Below the pieces are notes generated by a model. The model saw only the letters and a list, made by a program, of their open reading frames with translations, searched no databases and had not been told where the DNA came from. Made by a program: the position numbers and the translations under genes. This document shows, piece by piece, positions 32,901-43,848 of a stretch of DNA of 64,000 nt (position 1 is the stretch's first letter; every line of letters begins with the position of its first letter). This DNA is from Adenanthera pavonina (Eukaryota; Streptophyta; Magnoliopsida; Fabales; Fabaceae). Location of the stretch: NCBI GenBank assembly GCA_026686845.1, contig JAIVEN010000020.1, positions 8,645,501 to 8,709,500 of the forward strand. Direction: 5' to 3'.

Positions 32901-33791
32901 TTACAAAATGCTTAAAAAATATTGAAACGTGATTTCTGACGCATTGGCCCAAAACATTATTTAATCGAAGAAGCATGTCCAAAAAATGCAAAATTGAAAT
33001 GCTAATATTTTTCAAAAAAAAAATCAGTATTTCGATATGTTAGACCATAGCACTTCAACCACATTGTCCCTTTGCTTAAATAATATGCCATTAAATGGAA
33101 AAATTGTCACTTATTTTAAATAGGGTCATTAACTCCAAATGTTTGACCCGTGAATTGGGACCTCTTCCATAATAACCAAAATTTAAATATTATAACTTAT
33201 AATGGTTTATTCAATTAGATGACTCAATCCATTTTTATAAAATATTGAACAAAACTACTTAATATTAATAGTTGTACCTTGGTAATTAATTTTGACTATT
33301 AATTAATGTTAAACCATACATAAAACTAAAATTATTCCAACATTCTGACAATACTGACGTTATTAATCTGCTGCTATTGTGTCAATCATCCTTTTGAAGA
33401 GCATTCTACTGAAGCTTGGAATACACTCAATACAGGTTGGAATGTGTTGGTTCTGTACATAGAAATGTTAATATATTGCCAACCATTTTGCCAACTATGC
33501 CCAACAATCAACAACAAACTTTTTGTGTGTATATGTTCTTCACTTTAAACTCTAAAAGTACATTTATATTAAATATTTGGTGGTAAAGTTTTACTATTTT
33601 TATAGTTCTGTCCAATTTGTTTTAGGGTAGTGATCTCTATGAGAAGTGTTTTTTTTTCCTCCCCTCCTCTTTTTATTTATCTATTTTTTTTTTTTGTAAT
33701 TATGTGTTATGTTAGTGATATTCTTTCCCCTAAAAAAAAAATTGACCGTTAATTTAGCGATATCCACTCTATTCAATGTAAGTGTTTCAAT
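29911..33791. other. Non-coding region, no gene recognised
   Basis: Open frames at 30,803-31,042 (-), 30,913-31,098 (+), 31,956-32,201 (-) and 32,196-32,492 (+) are short, have no recognisable domain, and no splice context supports them. 30,900-31,090 is richer in G and C than its surroundings and could be an old exon. A GACGTAGTG at 32,518-32,526 resembles a CACTA right end but has no subterminal repeats. Confidence 0.35.
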
Positions 33792-34365
33792 CATTGTTAG
33801 TAAAATTGGACCAGACAGGCCGATTCGACTGGTCGGACCGAGAACTAGTGCCTAGTTCGGTCCGGTACTGTTCTGAACCGGTCAAGAACCGGTTCTGTAT
33901 TATTTTTTTTCAAATTTTTTTAAAATATTTTTTTTAGTTTTTAAGATAAAATAACATCATTTTTAGTGCAAAATATGTTTTCTTTAGATATTATAATATT
34001 ATATAAGTATTATTATAATATATAATTATTAAAAATTATATATTTACTTAATAAATAATAAATAATTTATTATTAATTTATTATTTTGAATTCAAAATAT
34101 GATTATAGATGAATATTAACTTATTTAAATTAAAATATTGAGTCATAAAACTTATTAATAATTTATTTATGGTGAATAATAGATTAATAATTTAATATTA
34201 TTTAGTTTGAGACTTTAATTAAGTTATAAATTTTGTTTAAACTTATATTATTTGTTTTAAATATATTATTTTAATCACTATTGATCCGACCCCAATTTAA
34301 CCTTGATTGAACATTGAACCAATATTTTGTTAGATTCAATATCCGATATGATTCTGACAACAATG
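33792..34365. mobile_element. hAT-type non-autonomous element, copy 1
   Basis: Starts CATTGTTAGTAAAATTGGACC and ends ATTCTGACAACAATG, giving terminal inverted repeats of the CATTGTT type. Flanking 8-mers are GTTTCAAT (33,784-33,791) and ATTTCAAT (34,366-34,373), 7 of 8 identical. The left part has repeated ACCGGTC/GGTCCG motifs. It is 574 bp with no coding capacity. The same family occurs at 48,230-49,511. Confidence 0.78.
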
Positions 34366-34373
34366 ATTTCAAT

Positions 34374-35160
34374 GTAGACTTTTTTTTTCGATAAAATGTT
34401 TCAATGTAGACTCAAGCTAGAGATAGTGTCCCCAACGTGGTAGTTCCTTTTTTGTTTTTGGGTGGTGGGCCCGGTCGTGAATGCTTCATTGGTTGACTAT
34501 AAGCAAGAAGTAGGGAATCCGATTGGGCTTGTTTCATAAACATTGGAAGTGCTTCTTCATCAAAATGCAATGTGAGCCGTTCCAAGAACACATTTATTTA
34601 CTAAAATGCCCTTACACATGCAGTAAATTTTCAAATATAGCCCATGGTCACCCCTTGCAAATTTTCCTCCCCTCCTATACCTTCTTTTTCTCCGGACAGC
34701 GACGGAGTTTTGATAACCACCATCACTTCTCCTCCCTCCATCTTTGCCGAACTGTTCACAGACGCAACATTAGTTTGTTCTTGATTGTAATTTTTGCTTG
34801 ATTATCGGCTTTGAAAGAAGCATTTGCAACAACACATAGATTCACCTATTAGGCTGCTCAGCCAACGACAACGATAATTCTGTCTAATCTCTGAGTAGGG
34901 CTACTATGATTTGCTTTTAATAGTGGAAGGCTTTATTATTTATTCAATGGAAGAGGAATACATGGATTTTGTTTTGGTTTATTTGTTAATTAATGGAAAA
35001 GCAATATTCCCTGGTTTCCTTATTGAGAATCATATGCACCAGGGACCAAAATGTAAATTAATGTTCCTAACATATCCAAAGATTTTAAAATGATAAAAAC
35101 ATACCCATCATCCTAAATTTAACAAAATTTAATTATTAAATTATCTAAATACCCTTTCTA
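34374..35160. other. Non-coding stretch
   Basis: No recognised gene. A 92-codon open frame at 34,523-34,801 (+) has no known domain. The 14-mer TTTCAATGTAGACT occurs at 34,367 and again at about 34,399. Confidence 0.35.
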
Positions 35161-35164
35161 GAAT

Positions 35165-35565
35165 AGTAGTGTCTATGAAGTACTGATACTTCAAAAAAAG
35201 TAGACACACTCATATCCGATATATGATATGATACGATACCATACTTGTGCATACATATTTATCTATACCACTTTATACTACATTAAAATATGGATATTTG
35301 AAATTGTTATAAATATTTTAGAGTTTATTTAATATTTATACTGCAATTTTTAGAATAATTAATATCCATTTTTATCTTAATAGGTAGATATATTAATTAT
35401 ATATATAAATAATTATATATATAGTATTACATATGTTATATATATATATAAATATCTCCCACACCTGTATCTTAAAATTTTAAAAAATGACATATCTTTC
35501 ATATCATGCTGTATTGTATCCGATATACGTACCCATATCAGTGCTACATAGTGTAGTATCAAATG
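35165..35565. mobile_element. Inverted-repeat element (MITE-like)
   Basis: The left end TAGTGTCTATGAAGTACTGA (35,166-35,185) and the complement of the right end (TACACTATGTAGCACTGATA, around 35,560-35,535) match. Inside both, ATATCCGATAT and ATCCGATATAC motifs mirror each other. It is about 400 bp with no coding capacity and a TA-rich core. The superfamily was not determined. Confidence 0.55.
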
Positions 35566-35599
35566 TCTGAATAAGATTATCAATATATACCTGAGTACA

Positions 35600-35910
35600 A
35601 AAGTGTCAAATTCCTTAAATTGAGTGTTAAATAACATGGATGGACAGTTGTAATTAGTGAGCGAAATTTCATCCTTCAGTATAAAATGGGGAAAATTAGT
35701 GTCAAATCTTGGAATGATAATATTAAATAGCTGTTAAGAAGTGTCAAAAATTGGAAGAAGAAGTGTCAAATGACAAATGTTTGACATTCATCTTCAATGA
35801 TTTGACACTAATATCTTTTCGTTTTACATTGATATGTTAACCCATGTTATGTGATACTTAACTTCGAAAATTTAACATTCTTGTACCTAGATTTTGACAC
35901 TGTTACTAAA
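35600..35910. repeat. Cluster of GTGTCAAA motifs
   Basis: AGTGTCAAA occurs at about 35,602, 35,698, 35,743 and 35,769, followed by the complement TTTGACACT at about 35,819 and 35,896. Spacing is irregular. It may be a transposon subterminal region; no terminus was identified. Confidence 0.5.
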
Positions 35911-36347
35911 TTATTTGATATTGTTATTTCAGAAAGGATATTAAGATAATTTAATAATCAAATTTTGTAAGTTTAGGATTATGAGTCTATTTTTGTCATT
36001 TCATAATATTTGCACTTGTTAGTGGCATTAAATAAAAAATTTTGGTCCTAAGTGTCATTCTCGCTCTAGGAGTAATGATGGAGGGCTTTTTTGGTAAACC
36101 AAACTATAATTTTTAACCACCATTTTTTTTATCCAGACAGGTTTGTGGTAAGTTTTTCTATTTTTATCTAAACTTAATTTTTATAAACTATGATTTTTTT
36201 AACAGACCTTTTATAAAAAAAATAATCCAAACAGGCGTGGAAAGATGAAAGTTTTCGACGAAAAAGATGGTGAGAGAAGAATAACGTATACGGTTATGTT
36301 TACATTTTATATTTTTAAATTTTCATTCTATCAATTTAATGTATATA

Positions 36348-36623
36348 CTCTCCTTATTTATAATATAAGTCATATTTTAAAAATTTTATATTTATCAAAG
36401 AAATAAGTTGAAAGTTAATTAACTCATTAAATTTATCTAAAAAAAATTGTAGTCCTTATTCCTATTGGATATACTAAATCCTAATTTTTTTTCTCTCACT
36501 TCTTAATTGAAATCAAGAATAAAATTGAAAAAAAATTATTAATAAATCATATGATATCTAAATATATTTTATATTTTGTATTAAAATAAATTTTAAAACG
36601 TGATTTATATTGTGCATGAGGAA
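36348..36623. mobile_element. Stowaway-like MITE
   Basis: Begins CTCTCCTTATTTATAATATA after TA (36,346-36,347) and ends TTATATTGTGCATGAGGAA before TA (36,624-36,625). The two ends are imperfect complements for about 35 bases, including the ATAATATAAGTCATATTTTA / AATATAAATCACGTTTTA pair. It is about 276 bp and AT-rich, with no coding capacity. Confidence 0.75.
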
Positions 36624-36668
36624 TACCAAACAAAATTCATATCATGGTTTTATATTTTTTGGTTAAAC

Positions 36669-36698
36669 TAATATGTAACCTGTGTGATGCACAGGGTC
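36669..36698 (-). mobile_element. Helitron 3' end with terminal hairpin
   Basis: CCTGTG (36,679-36,684), a 5-base loop and CACAGG (36,690-36,695) form a hairpin. On the - strand it is followed by TTACATATTAGT, which is close to the CTRR-type Helitron 3' end. It lies about 150 bases downstream of the Helitron helicase remnant on the same strand. Confidence 0.55.
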
Positions 36699-36829
36699 AA
36701 TAAAATTGCTTGTATTTTTTAAACATGTTTAATGATAAAATTATACATATAATTGAAGAATAAAATAACATTACAAAGTGATTAATGCATTAATAATAAG
36801 TGGTCATAAAAGAAATGATAATGCAAAAT

Positions 36830-37905
36830 TATCAGTTAAGATTATTAAACATTATTTTGTACACAACATTTGAATTTGTGTCACTTAAATTGCTATCCTG
36901 ATATAAAATCAATACCTTTAATCCACTTTTAGGTCGTACACGGGATACAGTAACATAAAGTTATCTATGTATAAATATAGGTTTTGGCAAGTACAAATTC
37001 ATGTTGTATAGACTTTATCTCTTACTCTAGTTTATAGTCATAGCAAAAGCTAACATTGCAAGAAATTATCATCTTTTCATAATAAATGGTATTCTTGAAT
37101 ATAATGGAATCATAGATATTCTGAGTGTACAAACTTTTAGCTGTTCATGCATTTGATCTAGACATGACTTTAACTTGAAGTACATACTTGTTAGTTTGTG
37201 TAACAATAAAATAAGTGTTATTACAAAGACCCAATGAATATTCCTCATAAAAATAATAAGCACTCCAACATTTAACCTAGTTTCATAATTTGGAAGACCC
37301 GACATAGAAATTAAATTCAACAATTAAGTGAAATAAAGATTATTAACAAAATCCATATTGTCATTTTCTTTCAATATACTATCAAAACCATAGTACACCA
37401 CATCTTCATTTGATAATAAAGATAACATTCATTCATTAACATTATCAAACATACAAAGTATAACCTAATATAACTCTATCTCAAAAATAAGATGAGATAT
37501 TTAATTTCTCATAGAGATTTGAATGTGTTTTCTACAATTTATATGATATGATCATTTAAGATATCCAATAAAAAGTCATAAGGAATTTTAATATTAGTGA
37601 TCCTATCATTAGGATCAGTAATTGTTTTATCACTTATAGAAAAAATCCGATGAGCAAACTCTTGTATTTCTCTATTGACATCAGATGAATATATTGGAAG
37701 GAGTCTCATATTTCTTATGAGTGAGGAGTTTCCATTGATTCCAAATGCAAGATAAATTAATAACAGCAAAAATTATATCCTCCTGAGTTCCTCTTGACAT
37801 TATAGGTGGAATTTGTCTAAAATCCCCACCAAATACAACTACTTTACCTACGAAAGAAATGTTTATAACTGAAGGATTACATAGTTTTAAGATATTTCTA
37901 GGGCT
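36830..37905 (-). pseudogene. Helitron PIF1-type helicase remnant
   Basis: Reading right to left on the - strand, pieces follow the C-terminal half of Helitron RepHel helicases. VGKVVVFGGDFRQIPPI (about 37,850-37,800) matches the helicase Q/GGDFRQ motif. NMRLLPIYSSDVNREIQEFA (37,710-37,650) matches the LTxNMRL block. MSGLPNYETRLNVGVLI (37,307-37,255) matches the GxPNHxLxLKVGxP block. YLPKPIFIHR then LYVTVSRVRPKSGLKVLI (about 36,990-36,900) matches the FTHGQLYVAxSRV block. A large part between 37,540 and 37,323 and the N-terminal Rep region are missing or unrecognisable, and frames change. Helicase activity for rolling-circle transposition is lost. Confidence 0.8.
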
Positions 37906-38095
37906 ATGATAGTGAACCTCAAAGCTTCCTTCCCATATTTACTCGTCGTTCATCTCCCAACGCTATTCAACATCTCATGATTAATTTGAATAGTTTGAAT
38001 GTCAAAAGTGAAAAAGATCTAAGTACTATTGTCATGCTTTACTTGTCATTGCTTCAACTTTGAAGGTATATTTTGAGTTGTGCACATTAATTCCT
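37906..38095 (+). other. Unidentified exon-like stretch
   Basis: On the + strand SFLPIFTRRSSPNAIQHLMI and onward is open for about 55 codons (about 37,910-38,065), next to the Helitron helicase relic, and then turns AT-rich. It could be an exon captured by the Helitron. No family was recognised. Confidence 0.25.
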
Positions 38096-41000
38096 ATTTC
38101 TCATCATTTATTTTTGTATATTAGGTTTATTTTGAGATTTGTTATGAAATTTTTTATGTTTTGCCCAATACAATTTTTTGAATTTGATATACATATGAAG
38201 AATATTCATCCATTTGCTTAAATCATTTATTTAACTTTTGTGATTTGTATTCCAATGGGCCATTCTTTTTTTTTTTCTAGTGCCTTTTACAGATCTAGGC
38301 TAATTTTAATTTAGTCCAACCCAATCTTACCAGCTTGATCTCATCTTGTGCTGAGTTGTTCATCAATTACATTAGGTGTCATATTCAAAAATAAATTATA
38401 CCACCACAACTAAAAAATCACCTATTTAACTCAACAAAATGAACTTTTAGTCAAACTTTAAGTTAAAGTTATATTTTAATCATATTTTAGTAAAATATCA
38501 AACTAAATTTTAAAAATTGTCTTATTAAGGTTTGTTGCTGTTGTATCATTTAATTATTATAATAAGTTTTGAAATTTAATAAATGGCATTAATTAATTGA
38601 TGAGGTTGAGGTCAAACTCTAATAAAATGTTTTTGAATTAAATTTAGAATTATTAATAAAAATTTCTACTACCATTTGATTTTATATGAAAAATTTTACA
38701 CTAAAATTGAAATCTTTGGTCCTTTGGAGATTTTGTGTACTAAATGTATTTAATAAAAAAATTATTTCATATAAAAAGTAAAATGTTATTTTCAAATAAT
38801 TTAATTATTGTGTTTAACAAAAACACTTGTTCATATTATTAATTTTTGAATTTATTCAAATTTCATATCCAATTAGTATTTACAAATAAGGGTTCTTCTA
38901 TTATGACAATATCTCAATTGATAATTGGTTGACTTAACAATTTTACTTTACCTTTAGATCAATTATATAATTATAACTAATAATTATAATTAACCAATAA
39001 GTCTACATATAACAAAAAGCATATAAACATATATATATTGTGATGCAAAATGTGAGTAACCTATGGGGCTGTTTAATTTTTTAGTATGTGTGGCATTGTA
39101 TCTTAATTTTATATATTTATATATATATATATATTTAATATCTATTCACGTATTTTTCAATCAACAAATTACATCATTGATTGTTCATTCAAATCAACCC
39201 ACTATCCAAAATTTTTTCCTATAATTTAACCTATCTCTGTAATTGTTATCTATGCTGACTCCCTCTTTCCCCTTTAATTTTTCATTTTTATAATTGTATT
39301 AATTATTCATTCCATTTCAATTTTTTAACCAATAAACAGAAATTTCATTGTACAATCCTAAAAAATATCCTAACCAATTACAAACCAAGTTTAAGAAAAT
39401 AACTCTAAATCAAAATGCAATAAAGAAAGAAAAGGGATGGGGATCTAATTCACTTTTGAATTTGTTTAATCTTAACTTTCCTATTATTTCTCTTAACATC
39501 ATCTCTCCATATTTTCTAAAAAATTTTTTAATATCTTTTAAAATTTAAAATTTGAAAAATTTTTAAATGCACCACTATATGAACTTATCTCTAGTAATGA
39601 ATTAATATTTGATTGATGATTAGTCAAAATTCTAACTAATTCCATGAATTTTCTCTATTTTAATTTAAATTTTAAATCAATGTGTGGGTTGTCCAAATCT
39701 ATTAGATAGAAAAAATGAAAATGACACATATTTTTAAACTTAACTAATTATTTATATTTTTTTGGAAAAAAATAATTATTTATATTTTTTCCTAAAATCA
39801 TAACAAAGTTAAATATAAACCAATTATTTATATTAATAAAGCAAATCCTTTTTTTTTCGGCCAAAATCAATCAAATCCATTATATATTCAAAATTCAACA
39901 AAAAATCATAAATATAGGATTCACATATGAAGATTGAAAATAAAAAAAAAACTTATTAACTATGATTACCGTTAAATATGATTAAGGATCAATTACATAT
40001 GATTATGAAAAAACAATATTAAAAATTAGTTAGTATTTAGTATAGGAATCAAATATGTTAATATTAAAAAACTAGTGAAGGGTAGCAAATCAAATTCTAA
40101 TTAGGTCTTTTAAAGCATATTTTAATCCAATATTTTGATAAAAAAAGGTAAGGAAAAAGTAATTCAATATTGAAAATTTAAAATTGTTAAATGCATACTT
40201 TGCAACTAAAATTAATAAGCCACATCATCATAGGAAAGTATAAAAATTTTTATACATCCGTTAGGGTGTGTATAAACTATATACAATATAACACTATATA
40301 TATATAATGGTATAAATCAAATACATAAACTATATAAAAAAATATTAAAAAAATCTCTGATGAATATTTGAGAGTAATACCCTATTAAATAAATGTTATC
40401 AACACATTCAATAAATGTGAACTTGGATGAAATCTTTTTGATTTAAATGACAATAGTCATTGATCATGTATAAAATATGTTATAGAATTAATTGGAAATA
40501 TTCTCTGCATTAAAATGTAAACTACATTTTCTTTAAATCTTCCTTTGATCAATTTTAGTAGAGATCACATTGATTTTGTAAAGCATTTATATAGTATTTA
40601 TTTTGAAGAAACCTGTTCACAATTCAAATATGTATGTGTAGAAAAAAAAACTTTAATAGTAGGAGAGTAAACTTATCAGGAGATCAAACAGTATAATCCC
40701 AAATATGTAAATATTATACGATGGCAAATTAAATATTAAATTAAACACACACAAACATCTGTATGTGTTTGTGTATTTGTAGATAAAAATCATAAAAAAA
40801 TAAATAGAAAATGAATATTAAACATCATCAGAGTTGGGTTCTATAAAAATTTAGATGACTATTATTAAACAAATTAAGATAATCTGATTACTATCTATAA
40901 GAAATTAGATTACCAACATCAAAATTGTATATATTCACATTTATAAATAATCCGATTATAGTCATTAATTAAATGCATATAGAAGAAATATTAATAACGG

Positions 41001-42166
41001 AGTGAATTAAACACGGCAAATGATGACTCTCCCAACATAACATAGGAAGAGTTGCAGCAGATGAAAAAAGCTCTCTCAAATACAATGAAAGATGATCACC
41101 CTAATTCACTTTGAATTAATACAATTATTTATAGAGTAGAAAGATAATAATATAATTAGTTTTAATTTTAATTCAATAATAAATCTGTGGATATCACATA
41201 GAATATTGTAGATAGATAAATATTATTTTACATATATAAATCATTTAAATTTTTGTATACATCCGCATCATCAAGTAAGCAAACACAAAAATTCTTAAAT
41301 TAAATAATTTACAAATAATAATAAAAAATTGTTTTAATTGAAACATAATTATTAATTAAATATATTATTTTTGGAGATTTTATGCATTTTTTATTTATGA
41401 TTTTAAATATATTATCTTTTTAGATTTTCTATATTTTATATTATAGTTTGCTTAAAGTTAATAGATTTTCCTATCTTGATCGAAATATATTTTTAATGAT
41501 ACATTTACAAATGTATTTATAGGCAAAAATTCATGATTCAATTAATAAAAAAAATTAATTTTGATGATAATCATATACTATCGTAATAGTCTCTTATAAA
41601 GGGCACTTTTAGATAAAAATACATCACTTACAACTAATTTAAAAATTATAAATTATTATATAATCATACAAAACATATGGAAATTAAGAAAAATATAATC
41701 ATAATTTATTTTTTCACCATTCAATTAGAGATATGTCGATTCTTTTCACCATCTTTTTTTAATTTTTTGCTAAATTGATTTTATTATCTGTTACAAACAC
41801 AATATTAATTAAAATTACATTTTCAAACTGTAATTGTGTATATCTTAATTCTTATTTAGAGATAATAGTAAATAACAAACAAATAATATAACAAAATCAA
41901 ATTTAAGATATGTGATCCTCAATTTATACAAACCTAATAAATTAATTGGAAACCTCAATTAATATTGAAAGTGGTTGAAAAAAAATTAAATATCATTTAA
42001 CATGTAAGCCTTAAAATTCATAATTTCTTTTGAGGTGATAGCATCAGCTTCTAGCTTTTTGTTATAATTTTTCACATATATAATAGATTACATAAATAAT
42101 ATTTAAATAAAAAATCCCATAAAATATCTATACAAGCTAAATTGTGTTATCCATTCAAAAAAAAAT
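38096..42166. other. AT-rich non-coding region
   Basis: Four kilobases without any recognisable gene, RNA or complete transposon. It contains TA dinucleotide runs (for example 39,113-39,134) and many A/T homopolymers. A 66-codon open frame at 39,348-39,548 is low-complexity. Confidence 0.4.
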
Positions 42167-42529
42167 TGTTGAATCAAGTATTTTGATGATTTCAAATTAA
42201 CCTTTCAGAGCTTAGAAAGAAGATATCAAAAGTGCATGGAAGATATCAAAAGTGCATGGAAGATCTCAAATGGAGAAATCCAAGTAAAATTAGCACAAGA
42301 TTAAATATAGGACTTCCTACCTTGGTTAACTTGAGTAAAAGCTTTGAATTGATAAAAGAATGCTTTTAGAAATTTGATCCCATGTTAATTCATAGAACAT
42401 CTGAAAAACACCTACTAAGAGAAGAATTTTAAAGTGTTAAAGCTTATCTATTGCTTTGAAAATTTGAACTTTGACTTTTGAAATACCAATTTCGAATTGA
42501 AAATAAGTTAGTCAGAAAAGTGATTCCTC

Positions 42530-43150
42530 TGACAGACGAACTTTAAGCACAGAAATTTGAATTTTGGCATGAGTTAGATAATATACTTCTCTAACAGACG
42601 AACTTTGTGATTTGAAAATTTGAATTTCTGATAAAACACAATTCATAAAAATGAAAAATTCGTCTGAGGATAATTCAAAACTCATTTGAAAATGATATTT
42701 AGAAAGAGTCCAAAATTAGCCCACTAACAGATGAATTTTGACTTTGAAAATTTGAATTTTTAGAAACAAAGCTTATAAGTCTGTTATGATAATCTGTTGA
42801 CATACGAATGTTAGTTTTCAGAAATTCGAACTTTGAAATACATATGATAAGAGCTCCCTCTGACAGACGAACTTCGAATCTTGAAAATTTAAATTTCGAA
42901 AAGATGAACTATTATGCCTTATTGAGCTACCTAATGACAAATGAATTTTGGGCACTAAAATTTGAACTTCGAAGGTACTGTAGCAATATAGGACAACTAT
43001 TCATACTTATCAAAAGAACTTTAACTTGAAAATTCGTATGATCTAACATAGAAATATTTTTTAAAGATAGAAATTCGAACTTTACTTCATAAACAGACGA
43101 ACCTTGAAGTTCAACATTAAAGTCTTTAACTTTCGGTATCTTTGAAATTC
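42530..43150. repeat. Irregular motif array inside solo LTR
   Basis: Variants of CTNACAGACGAACTTTGA followed about 15-20 bases later by GAAAATTTGAATTT recur at about 42,530, 42,592, 42,725, 42,795, 42,861, 42,935 and 43,090, with inverted ATTCGTCTG at 42,659 and 43,148. They lie upstream of the TATA box, in U3. The related LTR at 26,724-28,244 has similar but more eroded copies. Confidence 0.65.
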
Positions 43151-43291
43151 GTCTGTTGACCAGCCAAAATTCGAGTTTTGAGTGTTAGAAGCATTAAATG
43201 CGGTTAGTAAACAGATAGTTTTTCAAAGTAACCATTGAGTAACGTCTCTAATAGTTAGATCTTGTCTCTAACGAATAGTTAAGACATAAAT

Positions 43292-43300
43292 CTATAAATA
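43292..43300 (+). promoter_or_regulatory. TATA box of solo LTR
   Basis: CTATAAATA lies about 1.1 kb into the LTR, with a conserved counterpart (TTTATAAAT on the - strand, about 27,267-27,275) in the other LTR copy. Transcription would start about 30 bases downstream. Confidence 0.5.
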
Positions 43301-43848
43301 GAACTTCATTTAAAGTTGTGGGTAATGAATTTACATTGTATATACTAAAACTCTGTCAAATTATTAACTCAAAGTCTCTTACTCTCATATTTCATTCTTC
43401 TGCACTTAAACTTTCATATACACTCTAAATTAGAGAGTTCATTTTTTGTAATCAATCTTATCTTCATCTGGAAGAAAGATTTTCTTGTGATGAGATATCA
43501 CAACGGATTTGGGAAGCATTTAGTTAGAGCACAAAGAGAGAGGTTGTAAGCTCTAAGAACAGAGCATCAAAGTTGTACTGAGGCAATTGCAGCAAGCCCA
43601 CTGAATTCTTGCAGGATAGTTAAAAATCTCAAGTAGTTGCTTGGGGACTGGAAGTAAGTCAAGATAGAGAGACCGAATCAGGATAAACATATGTGTCTAC
43701 ACTTCTTCTTTACTTCTCTTACATTGCTATTCTTTTATACTCTGTTTTACTGTCTCTTCTGTCTTCACTATACTTTTGACTTTTGCAGAAAATTTTAATC
43801 TTCCCAATTCACCTCCCCTTTTGAGAAGTCAGCATATCTAACAAAAAT

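Larger units (their letters stand above)
42167..43843 (+). mobile_element. Solo LTR, copy 2, with perfect target duplication
   Basis: It starts TGTTGAATCAAGTATTTTGA and ends GCATATCTAACA, so the ends are TGTT...AACA. AAAAT flanks it on both sides (42,162-42,166 and 43,844-43,848), the 5-bp duplication typical of LTR retrotransposons. The 1,677-bp body has a TATA box (43,292-43,300) and a late segment with CTTGGGGACTGGAAGTAAGT and GAGACCGAATCAGGAT, a phrase pattern often seen in Ty1/copia-type LTRs. No gag-pol adjoins it. The family assignment to copia is inferred. Confidence 0.85.

Noticed and set aside
35161..35171. GAATAGTAGTG as a CACTA right end
   Set aside because: It is part of the inverted-repeat element at 35,165-35,565, and the expected poly-T before TAGTAGTG is missing.
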